Assembly: GCA_937885015.1 (NCBI GenBank) | Contig: CALAAS010000013.1 | Location: forward strand, 1 to 31,516 | Source: an uncultured Clostridium sp. | GTDB lineage: Bacteria > Bacillota > Clostridia > Lachnospirales > Lachnospiraceae | Reading direction: 5' to 3' | Length of the DNA: 31,516 nucleotides | Shown: positions 21,962 through 30,816 of the stretch, in pieces | Numbering within the stretch: the stretch's first letter is position 1 | How the letters are laid out: each line of letters starts with the position of its first letter | Made by a program: the position numbers and the translations under genes | The notes under the pieces: generated by a model | What the model saw: only the letters and a program-made list of their open reading frames with translations | Told to the model about the DNA's origin: nothing | Database searches by the model: none

Positions 21962-24900
21962 GTGGCGTTTACACATCTGCATCTTCATACGGAATACAGT
22001 CTTCTGGATGCATCCAGTAAAATAAAGGAGCTGGCAGTTCGGGCCAGAGAGCTGGGGATGGACAGCATGGCCATTACCGACCACGGCGTTATGTACGGGG
22101 TGATTGATTTTTACCGGGCAGCCAGAGAGAACGGAATCAAGCCAATTATCGGCTGCGAGGTCTATGTGGCCCCCGGTTCCAGATTTGACAGGGAACACGG
22201 AAGTGGCGAGGACCGGTATTATCATATGATTCTTCTGGCGGAGAATAATCAGGGATACCAGAACCTGATGAAAATTGTCTCCAAGGGGTTTGTAGAGGGC
22301 TTTTATTATAAGCCACGGATTGACGATGAGGTGCTTCGGGAGTATCACGAAGGAATCATAGCCCTTTCTGCCTGTCTGGCAGGAGAGGTGCCACGTTTTT
22401 TGGCTCGCGGCATGTATGAGGATGCCTGCCGTGTCGCGCGAAAGTATAAAGAAATTTTTGGGGAAAACAATTTTTTCCTGGAACTGCAGGATCATGGGAT
22501 CCCGGCTCAGAAAACGGTAAACCAGGGTCTTCTTCGGATGAGCCAGGAGCTTTCCATTCCCCTGGTCGCCACCAATGACTGTCATTACATTTTTAAAGAA
22601 GACGTGGAATCCCACGACATTCTTCTCTGCATCCAGACGGGAAAAAAGGTGGCAGATGAAAACCGGATGCGCTATGAGGGCGGTCAGTTTTATGTAAAGT
22701 CGGAAGAGGAGATGCGGGCGCTTTTTCCCTATGCGCCGGAGGCCATTGAGAACACCCATAAGATTGCCGAGCGCTGCAATGTGGAGATTGAATTCGGCGT
22801 GACAAAGCTGCCCCAGTTTGATGTGCCGGAGGGATATACCTCCTGGGAATATCTGAAAAAGCTGTGCCAGGAGGGCTTTAAACGGCGTTATCCACAGGCA
22901 GACGAGGAGCTGGAGAAACGTCTGGAATATGAGTTGGATGTCATTCACACCATGGGGTATGTGGATTATTTCCTGATTGTGTGGGATTTTATCCATTTTG
23001 CCAGATCAGGCGGAATTATGGTGGGGCCGGGGCGGGGTTCTGCCGCTGGCAGCGTGGTGGCCTACAGCCTGGAGATCACAGATATTGATCCCATCCGTTA
23101 TCAGCTTCTCTTTGAGCGTTTCCTGAACCCGGAGCGCGTGTCCATGCCGGATATTGATATTGATTTCTGTTTTGAGCGGCGTCAGGAGGTAATCGACTAC
23201 GTGGTTCGCAAGTACGGAAAAGACCGGGTGGTTCAAATCGTAACCTTTGGTACGCTGGCTGCCAGAGGCGTAGTGCGGGATGTGGGGCGGGCGCTGGACA
23301 TGCCCTATGCCAAATGCGATTCCATTGCCAAGATGATTCCTGATGATCTGGGAATGACGCTGGAAAAGGCTTTGAAGGCCAGTCCGGATCTGCGCTCTGC
23401 TTATGAGTCGGATGAGGAGGTTCGTTATCTGATTGACATGAGCCGGCGCCTGGAAGGACTGCCGCGCCATACCTCCATGCATGCGGCCGGCGTGGTAATC
23501 AGCCGGACTGCTGTGGATGAGTACGTTCCTCTTTCCCGGGCGGCGGACGGTTCCATTACTACCCAGTTTACCATGACGACGCTGGAAGAACTGGGACTTT
23601 TAAAAATGGATTTTCTGGGACTGCGAACCCTGACGGTAATCCAGAGCGCGGTGGAGCTGGCGAAAAAGTCCACTGGCCGGACCATCGACCTGTCTTCCAT
23701 TGATTACAATGACAAAAAGGTACTGGAATCCATCGGAACCGGAAAGAATGACGGGGTATTCCAGCTGGAAAGTTCCGGGATGAAGAGTTTCATGAAGGAG
23801 CTGAAGCCGGAGAATCTGGAAGATATTATCGCCGGAATCTCCCTGTATCGGCCGGGTCCCATGGATTTTATTCCCCGGTACCTGAAAGGGAAAAACGATC
23901 GGGCCTCCATTACGTATGAGTGCCCGCAGCTGGAGCCGATTCTGGCACCAACCTACGGCTGTATTGTCTATCAGGAGCAGGTTATGCAGATTGTGCGGGA
24001 TCTGGCCGGATATACGCTGGGGCGAAGCGATCTGGTGCGCCGGGCCATGGCCAAGAAAAAAGCGGCTGTGATGGAGAAGGAACGCCAGAATTTTGTGTAT
24101 GGAAATGAAGAAGAGGGCGTGAAAGGCTGTATCGCCAATGGAATTGATGAAAAGACGGCTAACCATATTTATGACGAAATGATTGATTTCGCAAAATATG
24201 CCTTCAACAAGTCCCACGCGGCGGCTTATGCGGTGGTTTCTTACCAGACGGCGTACCTGAAATACTATTATCCGGTGGAATTCATGGCCGCGCTGATGAC
24301 ATCGGTTAAGGACAATGCCTCCAAGGTGTCAGAGTATATCATGAGCTGCCGCCAGATGGGGATGAAAATCGTTCCGCCGGACATCAATGAAGGAGAAGGG
24401 AGTTTTTCCGTGGCTGACGGAGCAATCCGGTATGGTTTGTCTGCCATCAAGAGTATCGGTCAGTCGGTGGTGGATGAAATTGTCCGGGAACGGACGGAAC
24501 GCGGGAAATTCCGTTCGCTGGAGGATTTTATTGACCGGATGAGCAGTAAGGAAGTCAACAAAAGAACCCTGGAGAGTTTCATTAAATCCGGAGCCATGGA
24601 TGGACTTCCAGGGACGCGCAAGCAGAAGTTTTTGATTTCTGCTCAGCTTTTGGAGCAGAAAAACAAGGAGAAAAAAACATCCATAGAAGGACAGATGTCC
24701 CTGTTTGATTTTGTTGGGGAGGAAGAGAAAAAGGATTTTCAGATTCAGTTTCCCGATGTGGGGGAGTATACGAAGGAAGAACTTCTGGCTTTCGAGAAAG
24801 AGGTGCTGGGGGTTTACATCAGCGGCCATCCTCTGGAGGCATATCTGGAACTCTGGGAAAAGAATGTGACGGCAAAAAGCTCAGATTTTGCGGTGGAGGA

Positions 24901-25435
24901 GGAGACGGGACAGGCTGCGATCCGGGACGGGGCCTACGTGACCATTGGAGGCATGATTACCGATAAGACGGTAAAAACGACCCGCACCAATCAGATGATG
25001 GCATTTCTGACGGTGGAGGATTTGGCCGGAAGCGTAGAAGTGTTGGTTTTTCCGCGGGATTATGAGAAGCGGCGGGAATTTCTGAATCCGGATGAGAAGG
25101 TATTTATCCGGGGGCGGGCATCCATCGGCGATGAGCCGGTGGGCAAACTGATTTTGGAGCAGATTATCCCATTTTCCCAGGTGCCAAGAGAACTCTGGCT
25201 GCAGTATGCGGATAAAGAAGCGTACCTGGCTGGGGAAAAGGAGCTTTTGGACACGCTGCGATCCTGGGAGGGAAATGATACGGTTGTGATTTATCTGGGA
25301 AAGGAGCGGGCTAAAAAAGTGCTGCCAAGAAACTGGAATGTGTCGGCTGTTGAACCGCTGCTGGAGGTGCTTCGGTCAAGGCTGGGAGATGGAAATGTGA
25401 AGGTGGTGGAAAAACCCCTGGGGCGGATACACTGA
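21962..25435 (+). CDS. dnaE: DNA polymerase III subunit alpha, DnaE type
   Basis: This is the DnaE replicative polymerase; in Firmicutes it typically extends primers on the lagging strand beside PolC. The product has 1157 residues. In order: N-terminal PHP domain (FTHLHLHTEYSLLD, AITDHGVMYG), palm with the catalytic aspartates in PDIDIDF (about 395-401), VGPGRGSAAGSVVAY, fingers with PGPMDFIPRY and FNKSHAAAYA, helix-hairpin-helix region, and a C-terminal OB fold (TIGGMITDKTVKT). The family-typical C-terminus is present. GTG 21962 is chosen because GGGGGAG (21949-21955) lies 6 nt upstream; open codons before it fall inside the terminator hairpin. Confidence 0.96.
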   Translation: MAFTHLHLHTEYSLLDASSKIKELAVRARELGMDSMAITDHGVMYGVIDFYRAARENGIKPIIGCEVYVAPGSRFDREHGSGEDRYYHMILLAENNQGYQNLMKIVSKGFVEGFYYKPRIDDEVLREYHEGIIALSACLAGEVPRFLARGMYEDACRVARKYKEIFGENNFFLELQDHGIPAQKTVNQGLLRMSQELSIPLVATNDCHYIFKEDVESHDILLCIQTGKKVADENRMRYEGGQFYVKSEEEMRALFPYAPEAIENTHKIAERCNVEIEFGVTKLPQFDVPEGYTSWEYLKKLCQEGFKRRYPQADEELEKRLEYELDVIHTMGYVDYFLIVWDFIHFARSGGIMVGPGRGSAAGSVVAYSLEITDIDPIRYQLLFERFLNPERVSMPDIDIDFCFERRQEVIDYVVRKYGKDRVVQIVTFGTLAARGVVRDVGRALDMPYAKCDSIAKMIPDDLGMTLEKALKASPDLRSAYESDEEVRYLIDMSRRLEGLPRHTSMHAAGVVISRTAVDEYVPLSRAADGSITTQFTMTTLEELGLLKMDFLGLRTLTVIQSAVELAKKSTGRTIDLSSIDYNDKKVLESIGTGKNDGVFQLESSGMKSFMKELKPENLEDIIAGISLYRPGPMDFIPRYLKGKNDRASITYECPQLEPILAPTYGCIVYQEQVMQIVRDLAGYTLGRSDLVRRAMAKKKAAVMEKERQNFVYGNEEEGVKGCIANGIDEKTANHIYDEMIDFAKYAFNKSHAAAYAVVSYQTAYLKYYYPVEFMAALMTSVKDNASKVSEYIMSCRQMGMKIVPPDINEGEGSFSVADGAIRYGLSAIKSIGQSVVDEIVRERTERGKFRSLEDFIDRMSSKEVNKRTLESFIKSGAMDGLPGTRKQKFLISAQLLEQKNKEKKTSIEGQMSLFDFVGEEEKKDFQIQFPDVGEYTKEELLAFEKEVLGVYISGHPLEAYLELWEKNVTAKSSDFAVEEETGQAAIRDGAYVTIGGMITDKTVKTTRTNQMMAFLTVEDLAGSVEVLVFPRDYEKRREFLNPDEKVFIRGRASIGDEPVGKLILEQIIPFSQVPRELWLQYADKEAYLAGEKELLDTLRSWEGNDTVVIYLGKERAKKVLPRNWNVSAVEPLLEVLRSRLGDGNVKVVEKPLGRIH

Positions 25436-25496
25436 TGGTTTTAACGTAAAAATGTGCAGTTTTGGCTGGATGGTTAAAAAAATATCAGAAACCCCC

Positions 25497-25525
25497 TTGA
25501 AAAGACCGGGAAAATGAATTAGAAT
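25497..25525 (+). promoter_or_regulatory. Sigma-A promoter for pfkA
   Basis: TTGAAA (25497-25502), a 17-bp spacer and TAGAAT (25520-25525), about 60 bp after the dnaE stop. The start near 25532 gives a leader of about 98 nt. Confidence 0.6.
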
Positions 25526-25574
25526 AAATTGGGTTATATTGATACAGAAATGAGTTATAGAAGTAAACGCAGTG

Positions 25575-25605
25575 TATCCAGCTGTTGGGGAACAGCGATT
25601 TGGAT
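25575..25605 (+). promoter_or_regulatory. Stem-loop in the pfkA leader
   Basis: GCTGTT (25581-25586) pairs with AACAGC (25591-25596) around GGGG. An outer ATCCA (25576-25580)/TGGAT (25601-25605) stem continues it after a 4-nt bulge. It lies 25 nt before the ATG and leaves the SD (GGAGG) single-stranded. No T-run follows, so a role in mRNA stability or translation is more likely than termination. Confidence 0.4.
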
Positions 25606-25629
25606 GCATACGGGATGGAGGAATAAGTT

Positions 25630-26604
25630 ATGGCAAAAGAGGTAAAGACAATCGGCGTTCTGACCAGCGGCGGCGATGCGCCGGGTATGAATGCGGCAAT
25701 TCGTGCCGTTGTCCGCACAGCTATTAACCAGGGGATGGCCGTGAAGGGAATTATGCGCGGGTATGCCGGACTTCTGCAGGAAGAAATTGTGGATATGGAC
25801 GGAACCAGTGTGGCGGACACCATTGGCCGCGGCGGTACGATTCTTTACACAGCCCGCTGTCCGGAGTTTGTGACGGAGGAAGGCCAGAAGAAGGGCGCGG
25901 AGATCTGCCGCAAGCACGGGATCGACGGCCTGGTTGTAATCGGAGGAGACGGTTCCTACCGCGGTGCCGGAAAGCTTTCCGCACTGGGAATCAATACGGT
26001 GGGACTTCCGGGAACCATTGACCTTGACATTGCCTGTACAGACTATACCATCGGATTTGACACTGCGATCAATACGGCGATGGAGGCCATCGACAAAGTG
26101 CGCGATACCTCCACCTCCCACGAGCGATGCAGCATTATTGAGGTAATGGGACGCCATGCCGGCTATATTGCCCTGTGGTGCGGAATTGCCAATGGAGCGG
26201 AGGACATCCTTCTTCCGGAGCGGTATGACGGAAACGAGCAGGTGCTGATTAACCGGATTATTGAGAATCGGAAACGGGGAAAACGCCATCACATCATTAT
26301 CAATGCGGAGGGCATTGGGCATTCCGCATCCATGGCCAGACGAATTGAGGCGGCCACGGGAATCGAGACCAGAGCGACGATTCTGGGATACATGCAGCGA
26401 GGCGGCGCTCCGACCTGCAAAGACCGTGTCTACGCCTCCATTATGGGAGCAAAGGCAGTGGAACTGCTGGAAATGGGTAAGACCAACCGGGTGGTGGCTT
26501 ACAAGCATGGCGAGTTCCTGGATTTCGACATTCAGGAAGCGCTGAATATGAAGAAAGATATTCCGGAAGATCAGTATGCCATCAGCAAGCTGCTGATCCG
26601 CTAA
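25630..26604 (+). CDS. pfkA: 6-phosphofructokinase, ATP-dependent type
   Basis: Phosphofructokinase converts fructose-6-phosphate to fructose-1,6-bisphosphate, the committed step of glycolysis. Its product is also the activator of HprK, encoded nearby. The 324-residue length is typical of PfkA. It shows TSGGDAPGMNAAIR (12-25), GGDGSYRGA (105-113, with the Gly expected for ATP rather than pyrophosphate use), PGTIDLDI (127-134), MGRHAGYIA, and ILGYMQRGG. Catalytic Asp131 and Asp133 are kept, but the residue between them is Leu where E. coli has Asn (GTIDND). GGAGG precedes the ATG. It has its own promoter at 25497 and a large hairpin after its stop. Confidence 0.96.
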   Translation: MAKEVKTIGVLTSGGDAPGMNAAIRAVVRTAINQGMAVKGIMRGYAGLLQEEIVDMDGTSVADTIGRGGTILYTARCPEFVTEEGQKKGAEICRKHGIDGLVVIGGDGSYRGAGKLSALGINTVGLPGTIDLDIACTDYTIGFDTAINTAMEAIDKVRDTSTSHERCSIIEVMGRHAGYIALWCGIANGAEDILLPERYDGNEQVLINRIIENRKRGKRHHIIINAEGIGHSASMARRIEAATGIETRATILGYMQRGGAPTCKDRVYASIMGAKAVELLEMGKTNRVVAYKHGEFLDFDIQEALNMKKDIPEDQYAISKLLIR

Positions 26605-26619
26605 AAACAGAACATGAAC

Positions 26620-26681
26620 CAAAGGGGCTGCTGCACGAATCAGTTGTTTGCTGAAAGGCGTATTCGTACGGCAGCCCTTTG
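26620..26681 (+). terminator. Large imperfect hairpin after pfkA (terminator or 3' stabiliser)
   Basis: CAAAGGGGCTGC (from 26620) pairs with GCAGCCCTTTG (to 26681) with one bulged G. The stem continues imperfectly and ends with CACGAAT/ATTCGTA-type pairing (26634-26640 with 26662-26667) around a loop of about 21 nt. The 3' tail TGTGTCGG lacks a good T-tract, so termination may be weak. Confidence 0.5.
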
Positions 26682-26733
26682 TGTCGGTCTGCGAAAAAAG
26701 CAGGATACCCTGTTCCGGTTGGGAGGAAAGAAA

Positions 26734-27111
26734 ATGGAAAAATGTGAAAATACAGTACTTTGCGGTGCAAATTCGTATGTGGAGAAATACTATCTGAATC
26801 AGGATTTTGCGGGCCTTCCGGAAGCGGTAAAGGCGGAGCTTCAGATTATGTGTGTTATGTTCACAGAGGATATTGGAGGAATTCTTCTTTTGGAATTTAC
26901 TCCGGAGGGAAATCTTCAGTTTAAGGTGGAAGCTGAGGAAAATGATTATCTGTTTGACGAAATCGGGAGCGCCCTGAAAATTAAGCAGTATCAGACAGAT
27001 AAACGCGAGCTTCTGGAATCTCTGGAATTATATTATAAAGTAAAGGTTCTCGGCCTTCCTGCGGCGGAGCTTCTGGATGAGGAGCAGATGGAACGGTATC
27101 AGGAGGATTGA
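26734..27111 (+). CDS. DUF6145-like hypothetical protein
   Basis: This small acidic cytoplasmic protein of 125 residues begins MEKCENTVLCGANSYVEKYY, continues with LQIMCVMFTEDIGGILLLEF and ends in a Glu-rich helix (ELLDEEQMERYQED). It resembles a small protein family common in Lachnospiraceae between glycolytic and translation genes (DUF6145, from memory). No function is known and no catalytic motif is visible. ATG 26734 has GGGAGG (26721-26726) 7 nt upstream. Open codons further upstream run through the pfkA hairpin and are not coding. Together with dusB it may depend on pfkA read-through, since no clear promoter is seen. Confidence 0.75.
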   Translation: MEKCENTVLCGANSYVEKYYLNQDFAGLPEAVKAELQIMCVMFTEDIGGILLLEFTPEGNLQFKVEAEENDYLFDEIGSALKIKQYQTDKRELLESLELYYKVKVLGLPAAELLDEEQMERYQED

Positions 27112-27189
27112 GGAAGCAAGAAAGGGACGCCGGAGGGATACCTGGGCAGTTAAAAAAGAGCGGCGCTGGAAGGACAGAGGCAGAGTGAA

Positions 27190-28149
27190 ATGAAATTGAA
27201 GATAGGAAATGTAGAATTGGAGAACAATGTGGCGCTGGCTCCCATGGCGGGAGTGACAGATTTGCCCTTTCGTCTTCTGTGTAAGGAGCAGGGCTGCGGT
27301 TTGATGTTTACGGAGATGGTTAGCGCCAAGGCACTTCTCTATAAAAATAAGAATACAGGCCCCATTCTCGAGACAAGGCCGGAGGAAGAGCCGGTGGCGG
27401 TGCAGCTGTTTGGTTCAGATCCCGATATTATGAGCGAGATGGCGCTGCAGCTGGAAGCGGGGCCGTATGCAATCATTGATGTGAATATGGGGTGCCCGGT
27501 TCCGAAGATCGTCAATAACGGCGAGGGTTCGGCCCTGATGAAAAATCCGAAACTGGCGGAACAGATCCTGACCGCCATGGTACGTAAGCTTAAAAAACCG
27601 GTTACAGTCAAATTTCGGAAGGGGTTTAACGAGGAATCCGTTAATGCTGTGGAATTTGCAAAAATGGCAGAGAGCTGCGGCGTGGCAGCGGTGGCGGTGC
27701 ATGGCAGAACGCGGGAACAGTATTATTCCGGAAAAGCAGACTGGGATATTATCCGTCGGGTCAAGGAGGCAGTTTCCATTCCTGTTTGGGGCAATGGCGA
27801 TGTGTTTACACCGGAAGATGCAGGGCGGCTGGTAAAAGAAACTGGATGCGATGGTGTGCTTGTGGCCCGCGGTGCCAAAGGAAACCCCTGGCTGTTTCGC
27901 CGGATTATCCACTATCTGGAAACGGGGGAAGTGCTTCCGGAACCGACACCCCGGGAGATGAAGGATATGGTGGTGCGCCATGGCCGTCTTCAGTCGGAAT
28001 ACCGGGGAGAAGAGGTGGCCATGCGGGAGATGCGAAAGCATGTCGCCTGGTATACTGCCGGCTATCCCCATTCATCGGCGCTTCGCAATGACATCAATCA
28101 GGTCACAACCCTGGAAGAGCTGGAGCACTTGGTGGAGGAACGAATCTGA
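27190..28149 (+). CDS. dusB: tRNA-dihydrouridine synthase, DusB family
   Basis: This flavoenzyme reduces specific uridines in the tRNA D-loop to dihydrouridine with NADPH and FMN. The 319-residue protein has an N-terminal TIM barrel with LAPMAGVTDLPFR (16-28), FTEMVSA, the active-site motif NMGCPVPK (99-106, catalytic Cys102), the FMN/RNA-binding VHGRTREQYYSGKADW region, and GNGDV. A C-terminal helical domain carries the family-typical MREMRKHVAWYTAGYP. The length fits DusB. An AGAGG sequence lies about 10 nt before the ATG. It is followed by the greA promoter, so it is probably the last gene of its transcript. Confidence 0.95.
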   Translation: MKLKIGNVELENNVALAPMAGVTDLPFRLLCKEQGCGLMFTEMVSAKALLYKNKNTGPILETRPEEEPVAVQLFGSDPDIMSEMALQLEAGPYAIIDVNMGCPVPKIVNNGEGSALMKNPKLAEQILTAMVRKLKKPVTVKFRKGFNEESVNAVEFAKMAESCGVAAVAVHGRTREQYYSGKADWDIIRRVKEAVSIPVWGNGDVFTPEDAGRLVKETGCDGVLVARGAKGNPWLFRRIIHYLETGEVLPEPTPREMKDMVVRHGRLQSEYRGEEVAMREMRKHVAWYTAGYPHSSALRNDINQVTTLEELEHLVEERI

Positions 28150-28218
28150 ACGGACTGTCTGCCGGGTGGACGATGAACCGATGCGGCTGGCGGGGAGTGC
28201 TGAATTAGCGAGGTTTCC

Positions 28219-28247
28219 TTGACATTGCCAGGGGAATCAGTTATAAT
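28219..28247 (+). promoter_or_regulatory. Consensus sigma-A promoter for greA-lysS
   Basis: Perfect TTGACA (28219-28224), a 17-bp spacer and perfect TATAAT (28242-28247). The start near 28254 gives a leader of about 55 nt before greA. Confidence 0.85.
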
Positions 28248-28308
28248 AATGCGATGCAATATTTAGAATGAATTCGGAAACGGATTATCAGGAGGAAGGA
28301 TAGCTGTC

Positions 28309-28791
28309 ATGGCAGAGAAGAAGAACATTTTAACGTATGCGGGTTTAAAACAGTATGAGGATGAACTTCAAGATCTGAAAGTTAATAAACGCCGGGAGAT
28401 TGCCCAGAAGATTAAAGAGGCAAGAGAGCAGGGAGACCTGTCTGAGAACGCCGAGTACGATGCGGCAAAGGATGAGCAGAGAGACATCGAGGCCAGAATT
28501 GAGGCTCTGGAGAAACTCTTAAAGAATGCAGAGGTTGTCGTAGAGGACGAGATTGATCTGGAGAAGATCAGCGTTGGCTGTAAAGTAAAGCTTCTGGATG
28601 TGGAAGAGGACGAGGAGATGGAATTTAAGATCGTAGGTTCCACAGAGGCCAACAGCCTCCAGAACAAGATTTCCAATGAGTCTCCGGTCGGCCATGCACT
28701 GCTGGGCAGAAAAGCAGGTGAGACGGTGGATGTGGAAACACAGGCGGGAACCATCCAGTATAAGATCCTTGAGATCCAGAGAGTATCCTGA
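28309..28791 (+). CDS. greA: Transcription elongation factor GreA
   Basis: GreA rescues backtracked RNA polymerase by stimulating transcript cleavage through the secondary channel. The 160-residue product has the standard length. The N-terminal coiled coil carries the tip motif GDLSENAEYDAAKDEQ (42-57), with acidic residues Asp43 and Glu46 at the tip, and the C-terminal FKBP-like domain includes NKISNESPVGHALLGRKAGE. AGGAGGAAGG lies upstream of the ATG. It is driven by the consensus promoter at 28219 and is followed by lysS after 74 bp containing a hairpin. Confidence 0.97.
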   Translation: MAEKKNILTYAGLKQYEDELQDLKVNKRREIAQKIKEAREQGDLSENAEYDAAKDEQRDIEARIEALEKLLKNAEVVVEDEIDLEKISVGCKVKLLDVEEDEEMEFKIVGSTEANSLQNKISNESPVGHALLGRKAGETVDVETQAGTIQYKILEIQRVS

Positions 28792-28813
28792 TAATTGATT
28801 GTTTGATACATGA

Positions 28814-28843
28814 GCGGCCTGCAGGACGGAAACTGCGGGCCGC
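28814..28843 (+). promoter_or_regulatory. 11-bp hairpin between greA and lysS
   Basis: GCGGCCTGCAG (28814-28824) pairs with CTGCGGGCCGC (28833-28843) with one T-G wobble and an 8-nt loop. It ends 10 nt before the lysS SD and has no T-tract. It could set relative expression of the two genes by protecting the greA end or partly terminating. Confidence 0.5.
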
Positions 28844-28865
28844 AGTTCACAAAGGAGTGTAGGAA

Positions 28866-30815
28866 GTGGCAGAGCAGAACCAGCAGAATAAGAAAGAAGA
28901 AAAGGATTTAAACCAGTTGCTGAAAGTCCGCCGTGAAAAGCTGAAAGAACTTCAGGAAAACGGAAAAGACCCGTTTCAGATTACCAAGTTCGATGTGACG
29001 GCCCACAGCAGCGACATTAAAGATCAGTTTGAAACTATGGAGGGGAAAGAGGTTACCATCGCCGGCCGTATGATGTCCAAGCGTGTGATGGGAAAGGCAT
29101 CTTTCTGCAATGTTCAGGATTTAAAGGGAAATATCCAGTCCTATGTGGCTCGGGACGATGTGGGAGAAGAGTCCTACAAAGAATTTAAGAAGATGGACAT
29201 CGGAGATATCGTGGGGATCCATGGTAAGGTATTCCGGACCAAGATGGGAGAAATTTCTGTCCATGCTGAGTCCATTGTACTTCTTTCCAAGAGCCTGCAG
29301 ATTCTGCCGGAGAAGTTCCACGGACTGACCAACACGGATATCCGCTATCGTCAGCGCTATGTGGATCTGATTATGAATCCGGAAGTAAAGGAGACCTTTA
29401 TTAAGAGATCCCAGATCTTAAAGGAAATTCGGAATTTCCTGGATGGCCGTGGATTTATGGAAGTTGAGACGCCCATGCTGGTTTCCAATGCCGGCGGTGC
29501 GGCAGCCAGACCCTTTGAGACCCATTACAACGCTCTGGATGAGGATGTAAAGCTGCGGATTTCTCTGGAGCTTTATTTAAAACGACTGATCGTAGGCGGT
29601 TTGGAGCGTGTTTATGAGATTGGCCGTGTATTCCGCAATGAGGGCGTCGATACCCGCCACAATCCGGAGTTTACCCTGATGGAGCTGTATCAGGCTTATA
29701 CGGATTATGAAGGCATGATGGAGCTGACGGAGAGCATGTTCCGGTATCTGGCAGAAAAAGTGTGCGGAAGTGCAGTTCTCAGCTACAACGGCACAGTGAT
29801 TGACATGTCAAAACCCTTCGAGCGCATTACTATGATCGATGCGGTTAAGAAATATTCCGGCGTGGACTTTACGCAGGTAGAAACAGACGAGGAGGCCAAG
29901 GCGCTGGCAAAAGAGCACCATGTAGAGTTTGAGGAGCGCCATAAAAAGGGCGATATCATCAACCTGTTCTTCGAGGAGTTCTGCGAGGAACATATGGTAC
30001 AGCCGACCTTTGTCATGGATCATCCGGTGGAGATCTCTCCGCTGACTAAAAAGAAACCTGATAATCCTGCTCTGGTAGAGCGGTTTGAGCTCTTTATCTA
30101 TGGTCGTGAAATGTGTAACGCTTACTCTGAGTTAAATGACCCCATTGACCAGAGAGAACGTTTCAGAGCCCAGGAGGAGGCGTTTGCTGCTGGCGATGAA
30201 GAGGCAAACCATACGGATGAGGATTTCTTAAATGCACTGGAAATCGGTATGCCTCCGACAGGCGGAATCGGATACGGAATCGACCGTCTGGTTATGCTGC
30301 TGACAGACTCCCAGGCCATCCGTGACGTGCTGCTGTTCCCCACAATGAAGTCCTTAGATGGTGTAAATAAGAAAAATGATGTAAATAATACAGCTTCTGA
30401 AGCACCTGAAAAAAATGTAAAAACTGAGTCTGAAAAGATTGATTTTTCTAAGGTAAAGGTAGAGCCTTTATTTGAGGAATTTGTTGATTTTGATACATTC
30501 AGCAAGTCAGATTTCCGTGCAGTAAAGGTTAAAGAGTGTGTTGCAGTACCGAAGTCAAAGAAACTGTTACAGTTTACTCTTGATGACGGAACAGGCACAG
30601 ACAGAACCATTTTAAGCGGTATTCATAGCTTTTATGAGCCGGAAGAACTGGTTGGAAAGACTCTTATTGCTATCACAAATCTTCCACCGAGAGCTATGAT
30701 GGGCATTGACTCTTGCGGTATGCTCCTCAGTGCTATCCACGAAGAAGAAGGCGAAGAAAAGCTCCATCTTCTGATGGTTGATGACCACATTCCAGCAGGT
30801 GCAAAGCTCTATTAA
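28866..30815 (+). CDS. lysS: Lysyl-tRNA synthetase (class II) with C-terminal tRNA-binding domain fusion
   Basis: LysRS attaches lysine to tRNA-Lys. Residues 1-497 form a normal bacterial class II enzyme: an OB-fold anticodon-binding domain (VTIAGRMMSKRVMGKASFCN), motif 2 (RVFRNEGVDTRHNPEFTLME) and motif 3 (GIGYGIDRLVML), ending LLFPTMKS. A low-complexity linker (about 498-522) joins an extra domain (about 523-649) of the EMAPII/Arc1p/MetRS-C type: SDFRAVKVKECVAVPKSKKL, RTILSGIHSFYEPEELVGK, LPPRAMMGIDSCGMLLSA and IPAGAKLY. Bacterial LysRS is usually about 500 residues; such domains normally sit on MetRS. GC drops from about 55% to about 27-40% at the junction. The start is a GTG at 28866, behind GGAG (28854-28857). 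Confidence 0.95.
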   Translation: MAEQNQQNKKEEKDLNQLLKVRREKLKELQENGKDPFQITKFDVTAHSSDIKDQFETMEGKEVTIAGRMMSKRVMGKASFCNVQDLKGNIQSYVARDDVGEESYKEFKKMDIGDIVGIHGKVFRTKMGEISVHAESIVLLSKSLQILPEKFHGLTNTDIRYRQRYVDLIMNPEVKETFIKRSQILKEIRNFLDGRGFMEVETPMLVSNAGGAAARPFETHYNALDEDVKLRISLELYLKRLIVGGLERVYEIGRVFRNEGVDTRHNPEFTLMELYQAYTDYEGMMELTESMFRYLAEKVCGSAVLSYNGTVIDMSKPFERITMIDAVKKYSGVDFTQVETDEEAKALAKEHHVEFEERHKKGDIINLFFEEFCEEHMVQPTFVMDHPVEISPLTKKKPDNPALVERFELFIYGREMCNAYSELNDPIDQRERFRAQEEAFAAGDEEANHTDEDFLNALEIGMPPTGGIGYGIDRLVMLLTDSQAIRDVLLFPTMKSLDGVNKKNDVNNTASEAPEKNVKTESEKIDFSKVKVEPLFEEFVDFDTFSKSDFRAVKVKECVAVPKSKKLLQFTLDDGTGTDRTILSGIHSFYEPEELVGKTLIAITNLPPRAMMGIDSCGMLLSAIHEEEGEEKLHLLMVDDHIPAGAKLY

Positions 30816-30816
30816 G

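Noticed and set aside
21941..22996. Long antisense open frame (351 codons) opposite dnaE, and similar ones opposite uvrB, ftsH and hprK
   Set aside because: They lack SD sequences, have odd amino-acid composition (His/Leu/Ser/Ile-rich) and follow the codon pattern of the sense gene; they are shadows.
27112..27189. Promoter or terminator between the DUF6145-like gene and dusB
   Set aside because: No hexamer pair with correct spacing and no paired stem with a T-tract was found.
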